A stretch of 64,000 bases of DNA from Choristoneura fumiferana (GCF_025370935.1 NC_133495.1:972141-1036140), one strand, 5' to 3'. Counted from the first letter of the stretch, positions 1 through 10,473 are shown. Numbers and translations are program-made. The notes: generated from the sequence alone by a model not told the origin.

Positions 1-1500
1 ATGATAAAATAATTATTTTAAACTTGACACATTTTTACTAGGACCGCAGTATTATCATTGATGGCAGATTTAAGATAAGTCAAATAAATTATTTATTACT
101 ATAACTAAATTAGCCTAACAGTCTCAAATGGTCCAAACAAACATGCAATGTCTACCAACAGTTAAGCCTATCTACAGTTACAATCAGCCATAGTGAAATT
201 AATAACCTTTATACAAAACATGTAGCAGTCTTGTTTGTCCCAAAAAATTTTTTTACAAAAAATAAAGTACCTCCAATTTTAAATGTTAATTGGCAATGTC
301 AATTTTAAAATGGTTAAGCATAATTTTTATATACTTGTTCTCTGTCCTTTAGCTTGAGTCAAAATACCAGTGTTTTGCTCCTATACATAATGTTAACCAC
401 TGAGCCATGGCCCTTTTGCATTACTGCAGCACAGAAAATATAGTAAAAGTTTACTTTTAAGTTTGGCATTCTTTTTAACTTGTTACATCGAAATTTGTCA
501 CATTAGACAGTAGGGCAAAATATAAAGTAACTAGAAAAAAACATGCTCACAATATGTTATGAAACCAGAGTTTTTTCTACTGTTTCTTAATTTATTGATA
601 ATTACTTTTTTTAAGTTTGGGTTGATGTGTCATATCTTATAGTTCTGAATGTGTTTGCAGCACTAAATAACTATTTTACCTATCATGCAAAAGGTAAGTA
701 GGAATCTACAGTTAGTACTCAAAACTTATTCTTAGTCAAATTCATGTAAGGTTTAAATATATATATTTCACAATATATATTTAAAAACTACACTTAAGTA
801 GTTCTTTTAATATTTCAATGCAAGAAACACAAAAAATGTGTGCACTCAGTCTACTAATCTCAAATTATACCTACTAATTTTACAAATTAAAATAACATTA
901 AAATGGCCTTTAGCATACAAGAGATATTTTAGATTCATTATAGATTTGAATTAAGTTGGTTATAAATACTTAATAAACTTCATGACAACTTTCTAACAAA
1001 GTTAAAATACAAAAATGTATGATCATACGGGGAATATTCTAATCTAATTAAACAATCAACAATCCTGATAAATAGGTAAGTAATGGACAAATGACAGCAA
1101 AAATAAAAGAAAGGCTTGAAATTTCTTGGAAACTAATTATAAGTTTCATAAAGTTTAGTCAACTGTTACAATAATAAAACAAATAACATATCAGTAAGTA
1201 TTTTTTAAAGTCCTAAGGTTTTACAGGTTATACTAACGAATTTTAAGTGGGAAAAAACAATATCTTATTCCAGTTTCAGTTTGTATTGATATTGTACCTG
1301 TCATTTACCTATTTAACTTAGGATAAATCACAATTAGATTCACTTTTATATTGATACCTTGGAAGCTGTCATTGTAATATTCCATGCCTAACCTAACACC
1401 TATTTACGAAAGTGACACTATTGACAAACATCATGTGCTAATAAGAATAAAATAAACACCAGGTTGTTTTCAACTTTCAACCCCTAATCAACCACTAGTT
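1..1500. other. AT-rich non-coding sequence, no gene seen
   Basis: Very AT-rich, no reading frame with coding character on either strand, no recognised repeat. The counterpart in block B is 36692-38210, with a 35-bp segment near 36861-36895 that is absent from A. If block A is a second allele, this is probably the 5' part of the first NCOA6 intron of that allele. Confidence 0.5.
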
Positions 1501-2900
1501 AATAAAATGTGGCACCAATATTGACGCGCGGAAGTTCACCATGCACGTAACAACAAGGTCGAAGTTTCGACAGCCGAAAACAACAACTACAGTTACACAA
1601 CTCTAATTTTTAACTTAATTAGCGTGTAGATTACAGTATATTAACTGAAATTAACTTTTACAGGCGGCCGGCCCTCGGGTACACCGCCGCGGCCGCCCGT
1701 GTGGCCGCAGCCAGCGTTCGACCCGTGTCCATTACAACGAACCTCAACCCCTAACACTACGCAAAATGTAAATAAAGTAACAAAATACACTCACCTCTCA
1801 TACAATGTCACATTCCGTTCAATTCCACACAAGTTCTATTCCCTTGTGATGAAAATCATTCTGGAAAATCAAGCGCAACATTACTATCCGGCGCAATCGC
1901 TACGCTAGGCAATATCAGTCTTATGGCCAGTGTCCACTACTCCAAAAACATATGATACGCCACTCTTGTCCCGCCCCAGGTGCGCCCGGGGCTTTCTTCT
2001 CTGCTTATTTCCGATTTTTCACAACGGATCACAAGACTAGAATCACTGATATCGCTACACAAATCGAGTCCACCGATCTATGTTCCAGTGACGCAAAGCT
2101 CATACATCGTGAAGAGCAGCAGCCATTTTGAAATGTACGGGGGAGTGCAGTCACGGCATGGAACATTCGGAAATTACAGCCGCTCCCGTCTCTTTTTCCA
2201 CTTGAAACGTAACGCGATACTTAATAAACTTTATGCAGTTTCCATTTTAACACTTTAGGTCACAGAACTTCACTCCATTTTCCCATTGAAACTATCCAAA
2301 ACAACCTAAGCGACATCCGATAATTCCAGCTTACCCCATTTGCATGACACACATAAAATACCGAAAAAACACTCAAAACACTTAAAATCGTACATAAAAC
2401 GTGTCGTGGCGAATTTTAAGAAGTTACAGTATCGCATCAGTATATCAGTCCAGTAGAAAAATCGCTAAAAAGATTGGTATATAATTTACAAATAGTTAAT
2501 TCGGTACGAACAATAACAACGGCCGCCATTTGCAATTTTCAACTTGACATGCGCATTGACTCGAACTAGACAAACATGCATGTAATAGAGTTTGAAAGGT
2601 GGTCATTTCGGTTAAAAAAATAATCCTGTAGAATTCATTCATTTTCCTTAATGTGCTTGGAAATCCATCATTTGAGCGTTTTCATTGCTATGATAAAAGA
2701 AAAGAAATTGATATATTAGCCACTTTAATTTCATACTTTTTTCAACCAGAATTGGACAGTAGTGCAAAGTTACATCGTTACACTTTCATGCTCCAATGAT
2801 GATGGTTTTCGATTGGTGGAAAGTATAATCTCCATGTTTTGTAATAAATTCAGACGTCCCCATTGGCTGCCGCCATGAAACGTGAGGACACGAATCACTT
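1500..2900. promoter_or_regulatory. Candidate bidirectional promoter / 5' exon region (block A)
   Basis: A GC-richer island inside AT-rich DNA. It holds three motifs resembling YY1/Pho sites (GCCATTTT at 2122-2129, GCCGCCAT at 2522-2529, CTGCCGCCATG near 2867-2877) and two inverted CCAAT boxes (ATTGG near 2813 and 2862). A plus-strand TTTTACAG resembling a 3' splice site lies near 1663. CCDC102A (plus strand) has a 3' splice site just before its ATG, and NCOA6 (minus strand) has one just before its ATG, so both need an upstream non-coding exon. This island is the only promoter-like stretch between them. Inference only; no start site can be read directly. Confidence 0.35.
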
Positions 2901-3063
2901 CCTGTTAGAGCAGTAATTAAAATGAAAATAAAATAATGTATAAAATAAAACATGTTTTTTTCCATTAACGCAATATCCTGATTTTATTACCTTACAAAAA
3001 TGAAACAGTTAAATAGAAATAAATTTAATTTATTAAGAAAATACAAAATATCCATAGGAGTAA

Positions 3064-3204
3064 GGGGCTGTTTCACTATCCATTGATTAGTGTTAACTGA
3101 CGGTTAAATGTGATGCCGTCTCCATCTATTCGAACAAAACAAATAGAGACGGCATCACATTTAACCGTCAGTTAACACTAATCAATGGATGGTGAAACAG
3201 GCCC
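3064..3204. mobile_element. 141-bp palindromic MITE, PIF/Harbinger-like, TSD TAA
   Basis: Nearly perfect hairpin whose ends read GGGGCTGTTTCACYATCC and its complement, flanked by TAA on both sides (3061-3063, 3205-3207). The length and the 3-bp TWA duplication match three other copies in this window. TWA duplications are typical of PIF/Harbinger transposons; no transposase is present. Confidence 0.85.
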
Positions 3205-3284
3205 TAAAACTACTATTAAATTAAAATAACTAAAACTAAACCTTTAATTAAAAAAGAGAGGTGGGCATCTTGGCATGGTGCCCA

Positions 3285-3644
3285 TCACGCAGGCAGCATT
3301 CCCGCGTTGAACTGCGCTGCGATTGAGATTCTTTGCGCGAGAAAGCTGCCGGCGCGAGGGTTGCCTGTTGCTTCCCTTAACCTATTGCTGAGCTCCCTGT
3401 GTAGCTCCAGCGCATCCTTACTCCAAGGACCTAGAGTCTCGACGCCGAAAGCCAAGAAATGATATTGGGCGCCGAGACAGCTATATTTTGTGACCTTGAG
3501 GCGTTCCCGGGCGTCTGCCGCCGCCCCCGCACATTTGGTAGTTGCTGGTAGGTAGGACGCCGCCAGGGTATCTGTATAGGTAGCGTCCCACACCAGCGCA
3601 CGGCCAGTCTTGCAGGATTTTAACGTACTAAATGCAATCCAGGC
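3285..3644 (-). pseudogene. Retroelement polyprotein C-terminal fragment (block A)
   Basis: An open frame of about 120 residues ends in a stop at 3285. It contains GRALVWDATYTDTLAASYLP and, further on, FGVETLGPW and SFLAQRISIAAQ. This pattern is the C-terminal tail downstream of the reverse transcriptase in many non-LTR-like metazoan polyproteins. No reverse transcriptase domain lies upstream on the minus strand, so this is a 5'-truncated copy. Family assignment rests on recalled motif patterns. Confidence 0.6.
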
Positions 3645-3965
3645 TAAGTGCTAACTTAGTAGCCCAATCATCCTGTCAACTGAATATCGTAAAAGGTTTT
3701 AAAAACCCGGGGAGGGGGGAGGTTCCCTGCCCACCCCAGGATATTTGGGCTACCAGTTCGAAATTCTATAATACTGACATCTTCACACAAAAATCATGGC
3801 CTGGCCTTCCCCTGAATAATAACCCTAGATACGCCAATGCCCGTCAGTAAATTTGAAATGGCTCGGTGGCTCGGCATAGTAGGTTGCAAAAATGTGATAT
3901 ATCTTCTGAGAGTCAGTCAAGTATTTATCTTTCAAATCGCTGGATATATAGTGCTTATAGATTCA

Positions 3966-4079
3966 GGGGGCTTACTACGAAATTCGAAAATCGTATCGTC
4001 GTTCCTCTCACTCTCGTATTAAATAATATAAGCGTCAGCGGGACGGCAATATACGAACTTCGAGTTTCATAGTAGCCCC
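3966..4079. mobile_element. Palindromic MITE, GGGCTACTACGAAA family, copy 1
   Basis: The ends GGGGCTTACTACGAAATTCG and CGAGTTTCATAGTAGCCCC pair as a hairpin around an inner CTCACTCTCGTATTAAATA. Two further copies follow within 1.3 kb. A more complete copy in block B starts near 40676. Confidence 0.75.
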
Positions 4080-4439
4080 GTAGAATACGGTCGATAAAAC
4101 AAAGTTCGAATTTTCATTTCCATGCGTCATTCCAATTTTAACTTTGGGAAAATAAATCCGATTTTGAACAAATTTGATTACCTACGTATCAAGATGTGGT
4201 TCATGGGTCAAGGAATTTATTAAGTAGTGTTTTTATAGTAGTGTTTTTATATTTACAGTTAAATAAAACACACTGTTTTGAACTTCCTCAAAATTATTTA
4301 TTAATCGTTGACGCGTTGCCACTTTTCCAAAATTATTTAGCGTCATCTTTTTTCGGGAAACCCCCTTTGGGAACGGCTTGAAACAAACCCTTTCTTGCCA
4401 TATCATCAGCCCAGTCTTCAAATTCTGTTTTTCTGAAAC

Positions 4440-4822
4440 CAATTATAAGAATTTTAAGCGTCATTTTCTGTATCCAGCCAGTGCCCGTAAAACTTAATAC
4501 AATAAAAAAGGAATTGCTTGCTAATGCGTAAATTGAAACTGTTAATGGTCCTTCTGCGAAATGTTCAATTTGAGAACCGGGCTTTGTAGGAATGGTCATT
4601 ATGGGAAGTGGTCTTCCAGCCATCTGGTCGTTTTGAGAAATAGCCATTTTGGGAAACAGTCGTTATAGGAATGTGGTCAATTTGGGAAGTGGGCGACTTG
4701 AGAATTAGTCGTTTTGGGAAATGGCCCTTCTGGGAAGTGGTCGATCTGGGAATCGGTCTTTATAGGAATGGTCATTATGGGAAGTGGTATGTGGTCGTTT
4801 TGGGAAGTGGCCATTACGTGAC
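4440..4822. repeat. Degenerate 16-nt word array (block A)
   Basis: From about 4588 the sequence is a run of roughly twelve units of 15-17 bases with the core GTCRTTWTGGGAARTG, for example GTCGTTTTGGGAAATG then GCCCTTCTGGGAAGTG. The five bases TGGGA are the most constant part; the rest drifts. Further left, words occur in the opposite sense (for example TTTTCCAAAATTATTTAGCG), suggesting a second inverted arm, but no terminal repeat or target duplication was found here. The block B copy is at 41138-41515. Confidence 0.7.
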
Positions 4823-4839
4823 GAAACGTCAACGACCTA

Positions 4840-4969
4840 CAGGGCTACTACGAAACTCGAAACTCGAAGTTCGTATCGTACCCTCCCTCTCGCTCTCGTA
4901 TTAAATAGTATAAGTGTTAGAGGGACCCCACGACACGAACTTCGAATTTAGAGTTTCGTAGTAGCCCTG
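4840..4969. mobile_element. Palindromic MITE, GGGCTACTACGAAA family, copy 2 (intact empty site)
   Basis: The ends CAGGGCTACTACGAAACTCG and TTTCGTAGTAGCCCTG pair. The loop contains GTGTTAGAG; in block B the same TTA is the target of the 4.9-kb insertion, so this copy shows the pre-insertion state. Confidence 0.8.
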
Positions 4970-5099
4970 CTGATATTTTGTGACACGCCCATAGAAACTC
5001 TTGTCAGTTTTACATCAGTTTGTATGGGCGTGTAAACGAAATATCAGGTCGGTATTTCCATGTCGGTATTATCCGTGTCGGTAAATAGTGTCACCCCGG

Positions 5100-5226
5100 C
5101 AGGGCTACTACGAAATTCGAAAATCAAAGTTCTTGTCATTCGATCCCTCTAACACATACTATTTAATACAAGAGCGAGAGGGACGGTACGATACGATTAC
5201 GAACTTCGAGTTTCGTAGTAGCCCAG
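5100..5226. mobile_element. Palindromic MITE, GGGCTACTACGAAA family, copy 3
   Basis: The ends CAGGGCTACTACGAAATTCG and TTCGTAGTAGCCCAG pair, about 130 bases downstream of copy 2. The block B copy is at about 46730-46856. Confidence 0.75.
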
Positions 5227-5229
5227 GAG

Positions 5230-7260
5230 TTTCTATAGGCGTGTTCAAGAAAAATCGAGAAGGTATTTCCATGTCCATGTCGGTATTATCCGGGCCGCTA
5301 AATAGTGTTACCCGAATGGTTTGATAGGGTTTGATTTGATGTTGATTGATATATAAAAAAAAAATACAGTGCAATCCTTCCTATCTTACTCATCTATATT
5401 CTATTCTAAACTACATTTACATTGAAATCGAGATACATGCAATAGTTTTATCAAGTGTGTTTTGTAAGGTTGATGTTAAAATATTACAACGATGTGCTAA
5501 AATTGCATGTTTTACGCCGAATAGGTATGTATTACTTAAAATATCCATAGGTTTGCGTGTGCCGTTACTGCACATGAAAAGTTGTAAAATAATACCTTAC
5601 TGCCTTGTTATTATGTGCATTTAGGCATTTTAATAGAAAGCTAAATATTTTTTACATCGATTTTTGACAAGTTCAATGACTTTTAATTCCCAGATAATAA
5701 AATAAAACAAGTTTTAACTTGCTATTACTGCCTTATTATTACAGTCTATTGTTGCTATAACAGTCGTGTATGAGTTCCTTCGAACTGTATGTTGATGCAG
5801 TTATTTTACATGTTGGTTGGGGAGGTAAATTTATAATTTTCAACGAAACTTACCCTTAGTCCAAAATCTACCATTTTCGAGATAGTTATGTTTTGAATAA
5901 GAAAGAAGGAGACCTTTGGGATCATAAGGCACAATTTCATAGAGCACAAAAACTCAATTTTCATCAATTGTCAATTTTTAATGAAGAATTTAAAAAGTTG
6001 AGCCACAACTTTAGGAGCTTAAGTAATAAAGCTTAGCAGTTTCTGATGTATTTCAAGGAAACTGATTCTTTATTTTGGTTCACAAGTCAAGTAGCATTTC
6101 TTAAACACTAATTTACTCTTGTTTGGGCTGTTCATAATGCTTAAGGCGAAGGCTACTTGTGCTATAAATACTGCAACCCATAACCTCTTGACGCCCAAGT
6201 CAAAGTTTTGATTTATGAACATCAAACTTATGTTATTTAAGTCCTTTATAAAGGACTAGGCGTCAGGAGGATAGATTTGATCCATACTGATCGTTTTCAA
6301 TCTTAATTTTTTTTTTTTATCTAACGAGGCTCCAGTACACCAAATGTAACTATGTCAGCCTCATGGGAAGACGCAGAGAACCAAATCAAACTCTGTCCTG
6401 CCCAGAGACAGTCTGTGTACAAGAGCATGTCCAATGAATTTATAAATCAACACTGCATCATCTGACAAAGGCTTACTTACATTTATAATTACATTTCTTA
6501 GTTCATAAATACTCACATTCATCAATATACGCTATTTTCTATAGTACGTATACAAGATGTCACTATATTATTGTATGGTCATGGACTTTAATTCATGAGC
6601 CACCAAAGAACTATTTCACAGTAATCGTCATATTGACGTCGCATTAAATATCCCCATCGGCCGCATACATAACCGGAGTTTCGTAACCAGTTGCGGAAGG
6701 AAACTTTTTCGGTCTTGTTCAAAACCGGTTGCGAAACAAAACTATTTTGTTCTCACATGAAACTAGTTACGAACAAAATTTTTTTTTTCTTGCACAAAAC
6801 TAGGAACAGGGATCGAGTTCTGGTTTTTTACTGAAGCTTATTTTCACAGTAGTTTTTTTTTCAATCAGAATCAACACAGACACAGTGTTGACGGAGCTCC
6901 GCTAGTGCTAAATATAAACTTAACATAATCTAAACCTACCTATGTTTCTGTGTCGATTAAAATTGGGTAATTTAAATTTGTGAATGAGTTTCAAAAGTAG
7001 ATTCTATGTTCGAGAGGTTTCGTAGAAGAAAAGTGTTCGATCGTAACTGGTTACGAATAAGTAGAAATTAGTTTTTGATTGCAACTAGTTTCGTAAAAGG
7101 CAGAAATAGTTTTCGATAACCAGTTGGTTACGGAGCTCTGGTTGCGTACGCGGCCGAAGGGTAAATAACAAGGAAAATCGTAATGACTTAAAGGTTCCAT
7201 GGTGGCTCCTAAATAAAAGTCCTTGACCGTACCATTCAATTATAGACAGGGGATTCCCCG
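5230..7260. other. Non-coding stretch, nothing firm (block A)
   Basis: AT-rich with no supported gene. At 6337-6465 a 42-codon plus-strand frame (TMSASWEDAENQIK...) resembles a related frame at about 35530-35640, but its stop is lost by a 3-base deletion in block B, so it is treated as a repeat fragment. 6650-7150 has several inverted words around GTAACCAGTTG and CAACTAGTTTCG. Confidence 0.5.
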
Positions 7261-7511
7261 ATTTTATATTATATTATATATTATATTATATATAAATTAT
7301 CAGGCAGGCAGTTGCAAGCAACTGATAGGTGCCTGTATCTAGCTGTTCCTTGGTTAAGTATTCTTTGTATTATTAATGTGTTGGTCGAGCCGGTTCGATT
7401 TTGTCACAGTATAAGTAATGGAAAATGCTTATTCTAAACAGACCCAATCGTAGGTGCGAAAAATGAATATATTATTATCTAGATATTATTCAGTATTATT
7501 TATTATGGAAT

Positions 7512-7563
7512 TTTGCCGCCTGGGGCGGACCGCCCCCCTCGCACCCGCTACGCTACGCCACTG
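7512..7563 (-). mobile_element. hAT-like terminal fragment (block A)
   Basis: On the minus strand it reads CAGTGGCGTAGCGTAGCGGG then GGGGGGCGGTCCGCCCCAGG, the typical terminus of a widespread hAT-type family. Only one end is present. The block B copy is at 49007-49058. Confidence 0.45.
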
Positions 7564-7584
7564 TTCACAAGGATAAGGACTTAC

Positions 7585-7826
7585 GCATAGAATTCCCTGT
7601 ACGTTGCCCTGCGTGGCATCACCAAGAGATAAGTAAAGGCTATGCCCCCAAGGGCAGCAAGTGCGAACGCTTTGAATATGTGCCGCTCTGTTTGCGCCCA
7701 GTGGAGCCCCCGCATGACTGGTTTGACGCGGCAGGGCGGCGCGGGCGGCGGCGGGGGGCAGATCTGCGGGCACGGCGACGGCGGCATGGGCGGGCACGGG
7801 ATGCGGGGGGGACACGGGTCAGCCAT
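7585..7826 (-). CDS. COX6C-like protein, first coding exon (block A)
   Basis: Eighty complete codons plus two bases, starting at an ATG (7826) and ending at a consensus 5' splice site (GC|GTAAGT). Residues 35-80 fit cytochrome c oxidase subunit 6C: KPVMRGL, then H..KAF.LAALGGIAF.YLL as the single membrane span, then R.ATYREFY. COX6C is a small nuclear-encoded inner-mitochondrial-membrane subunit of complex IV. The N-terminal 33 residues are made almost only of Pro and Cys (PCPPRIPCPPMPPSPCPQIC), which is not normal for the family. No second exon (the expected YD...F..M tail) was found on the minus strand in either block. It could be a divergent paralogue with a distant exon, or a decaying copy. 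It lies inside the probable CCDC102A first intron, on the opposite strand. Confidence 0.6.
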
Positions 7827-8392
7827 TGTGCTAGAGAGAACAACAAATATACTGCATATTCTCACCCCCTCTCAACCAATTAGCTTATAGTTAGGGTGAC
7901 TGATGACAGATAATGTAAAGATAAAGGGTAATGTGAGTACTGATACCTATGCCAAAGGAAACTATAAAATTGCGTAATTTTTCATATAGGAAATTTTGTA
8001 TGGAAATCTTGTGAAAATTTCCAGAAATTTTATTTCCGAGAACTTTTCAAAGTTTTGGAAACTTTCCGCAACTTGCACATCTGTAAATGTCACACAAATG
8101 TGACTGACAGATGTAATGTATAATTTATTGAATCAGGCGTTACTTTGAAGAGGACCATATCAATGAACTTTAAACAATGACTTGGCCCACCCGCGAGGCT
8201 GCTACCTTACGCTACCTACGTATTTGCAACAAATGTGTTCAAGTAGCTCCTCCAACTCCGCGCTGTATGAACACACCAACTACCGGTCCTACCACCTGCA
8301 TATCTGTCTGTATTCCTTTAGGATTACAGAGGTGCTAGTGCAGGTTTTCCGAAATTCCCATAGGATAGAGAAAAAGCTAACCCAATCCAAAC

Positions 8393-8500
8393 CAACCGGT
8401 AGATGCAAGTGGCGAGTTATCGTTCATTTGGCGTTCTAATGGGATGGCCTTTGTTCAGCAGTGGACGTCTTCAGACTCATGGCGATGATGAGATAAATCC
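8393..8500 (+). mobile_element. Retroposon 3' end with TGATGA tail (block A)
   Basis: GGTAGATGCAAGTGGCGAG and GGCCTTTGTTCAGCAGTGG followed by GGCGATGATGAG. A second copy is at 18812-18915 (GGTGGATGCAAGTGACGAG, TTTCAGCAGTAGACTTCTTC, TGATGATGATGA). The block B copy is at about 49888-49990. Confidence 0.55.
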
Positions 8501-8659
8501 AATTATTTACCTTTCACGAGCAAAGCCAAAGGATGAAGCCGCCTTTCAAATAAAAAAATAACTTTAGCGAGAAGAAATGTATCTGTTCCATCCATCATCC
8601 CGGCCTATATAGGCTATATACGTCCAACTATACTGGACACAGACCTCAGACATAGAGAA

Positions 8660-8860
8660 TGTTAAAAGAAAAAGACAGAAAATACATTTATTCACAACAC
8701 GAGACAGCAATAGTATTAATTACAAATAGACAACACGTAGGAAAGTATGTATGTGTCATTGCGGTTGTGAATCGGACACTGGCTCAGCATTATACTGAAG
8801 CGTTAATAATAAAAACACCAGCGTTGATTTTCAGCCAGCACCGTTACCGTGTCACAATTA
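8660..8860 (-). repeat. Dispersed repeat with CTCAGCATTATACTGAAGCG (block A)
   Basis: Contains AATACATTTATTCACA, ACTGGCTCAGCATTATACTG and GCGTT, also seen in variant form at 34503-34745 and 61385-61560. The TTTATTC end suggests a poly(A)-tailed retroposon lying on the minus strand. The block B copy is at about 50155-50355. Confidence 0.5.
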
Positions 8861-8918
8861 TGTCCCCTGTTAATAAACTTAGCCATCTTTCAAATTGCAG
8901 GTTGGACACAAACGCAAG

Positions 8919-10175
8919 ATGGCGCAAAGCTCGCACGGCGGCAGTCATCGGCGGAGCCGGGAGCCGGAGCACCTTCGCTACACGAGCACCGACTGGGAAG
9001 CCAAGGAAGCCCTAATACAAAGGGAACTAGACGAGGCCCGCGCGCGAGCCTCCCAGATGGAAAAGACTATGCGCTGGTGGTCAGATTGCACGGCCAACTG
9101 GCGCGACAAATGGACCAAAGTCCGCAACGAACGCAACAAGGCAAGAGAAGAAGCTAAACAACTTAAAATAAAGGCAGATGCGTTGAGCAAAGAACTGGCA
9201 ACGCTCAAAGCAGAAAAGAACGATCTAGGACAGCAATTGACTGACGTTAAAAAAGACAACGAGAAGCTATTAACCATAGGAGAAAGCAGGATAGTATCAG
9301 GAGATCTAACAACTGAAGATGGAGTTGAACTAAGAAGAAAAGGATATGTGTCTCCCAGTGAACAACCCTCGCTCCGACAAAGAGCGTCTTTGGATTCGCA
9401 CAAGTTTTCTCACGTGGATAATGTCCTTGCGAGCAAATTAAGCGAGATGAGACTAAGGTTAGAGGAAACCAGTAAGAGTTTGCAGAGTGAGAAAGATCAG
9501 AAGGCTTTCCTACTCGCCAAAGTGGAGACACTCACCGCAGAGCTACATAACTTGAAGATGGATATGACACACAATGATAGAACGTTAGGCTCAACAGACT
9601 CTAGTCATAGCGAAATTGAACGACTCCAGAACGAATTGCAAGACGAAGTAGCTGCCAAACAAACTCTAGAAGAAAAGATAGCAGAGTTGAAAATGGAGAT
9701 AGAAAAACTGAAATCGGAGAACACGATACAATGGAGTAAGCGGGAGCTAATGGAGACGGAAAATATAGCGATACTGAGAGAGAATAAGAAGCTCTACAGT
9801 CAGGTGTGTGAGCTGAGGGAGCAGATACACAAGTTGAATAGGATTTCAGATGGTAGTGCCTATGGCTCGACGTTTTCTAATGAATACAGTAGGTTGGATT
9901 CCGACCTGTATTTAAGGAAAACAAGCGGCAGTCCTAGGTCACACGAGTCTAGCAAAGGCAGAATCTCTGACAGCAGCGCGTATGGATCAAAGTATAATGA
10001 ATATACAAGGCTAGATCCAAATTTATTGTACGATGTTGGAGACAGAAAACATAGTAGTAGTCCAAGATCTCATGAATCAAGCAATGGTTCCTCGGAAGCA
10101 AATTTAGAGCATTTTCACGCGAAAACATCAGTTGAAGACGATGAACTAGCTATCTTAGAGAGGAATGAAAGTTAG
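8919..10175 (+). CDS. CCDC102A: Coiled-coil protein, CCDC102A-like (block A)
   Basis: A single uninterrupted frame of 418 residues. Residues 29-70 match the diagnostic block of the CCDC102 family: RELDEARARASQMEKTM, RWWSDCTANWRDKWTKVR and ERNKAREEAKQLK. A long coiled coil runs from about residue 25 to 305 (many heptads rich in E, K, L and Q), and a Ser-rich, poorly ordered tail follows. In the tail a unit of about 40 residues (ISD.SAYGS..NEY.RLD, then SPRSHESS) occurs twice, at 308-347 and 348-390. The start is the ATG at 8919 (AAGATGG), 18 bases after a 3' splice site (TTCAAATTGCAG|G), so the upstream exon is non-coding. The stop is at 10173-10175. Vertebrate CCDC102A is longer; its molecular role is not well established (myosin-like coiled coil). 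A poly(A) signal lies 300 bases downstream. Confidence 0.88.
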   Translation: MAQSSHGGSHRRSREPEHLRYTSTDWEAKEALIQRELDEARARASQMEKTMRWWSDCTANWRDKWTKVRNERNKAREEAKQLKIKADALSKELATLKAEKNDLGQQLTDVKKDNEKLLTIGESRIVSGDLTTEDGVELRRKGYVSPSEQPSLRQRASLDSHKFSHVDNVLASKLSEMRLRLEETSKSLQSEKDQKAFLLAKVETLTAELHNLKMDMTHNDRTLGSTDSSHSEIERLQNELQDEVAAKQTLEEKIAELKMEIEKLKSENTIQWSKRELMETENIAILRENKKLYSQVCELREQIHKLNRISDGSAYGSTFSNEYSRLDSDLYLRKTSGSPRSHESSKGRISDSSAYGSKYNEYTRLDPNLLYDVGDRKHSSSPRSHESSNGSSEANLEHFHAKTSVEDDELAILERNES

Positions 10176-10473
10176 AAGATCAATTTACCTTTTTTTGGGT
10201 TCGGCTAAAACACAAATTTACGCAATATTTTAATTGAAATTATAATCGATCACAAATGAATTATGTCAAATGTGACATGCTAATTATTCTCTTTGAAATC
10301 AGAACAGTCTGCTCTAAAGTTTTTACTAAAAAGTATTTAGTACACACACATTACTTTGAAAGAGACAAGATTATAAGTTAGACTGATACTGAATCTGTAG
10401 TATTTCGACAACAGCATTCCATTGCATTTGCATTTATGAGCTACGAGTCACAACCTGTTAGAACGGATTCACA

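Noticed and set aside
1699..2258. Plus-strand small frames in the promoter-like island (also at 38410-38969)
   Set aside because: No recognised motif, no coding conservation beyond the near-identity of the blocks; more likely UTR or promoter DNA.
4588..4822. A CRISPR-like array (regular short repeats with variable spacers)
   Set aside because: The repeats are degenerate, the spacing of 16 bases is too short, and this is an insect nuclear genome.
8978..9531. Minus-strand frames inside CCDC102A
   Set aside because: Antisense shadows of a strongly supported CDS.
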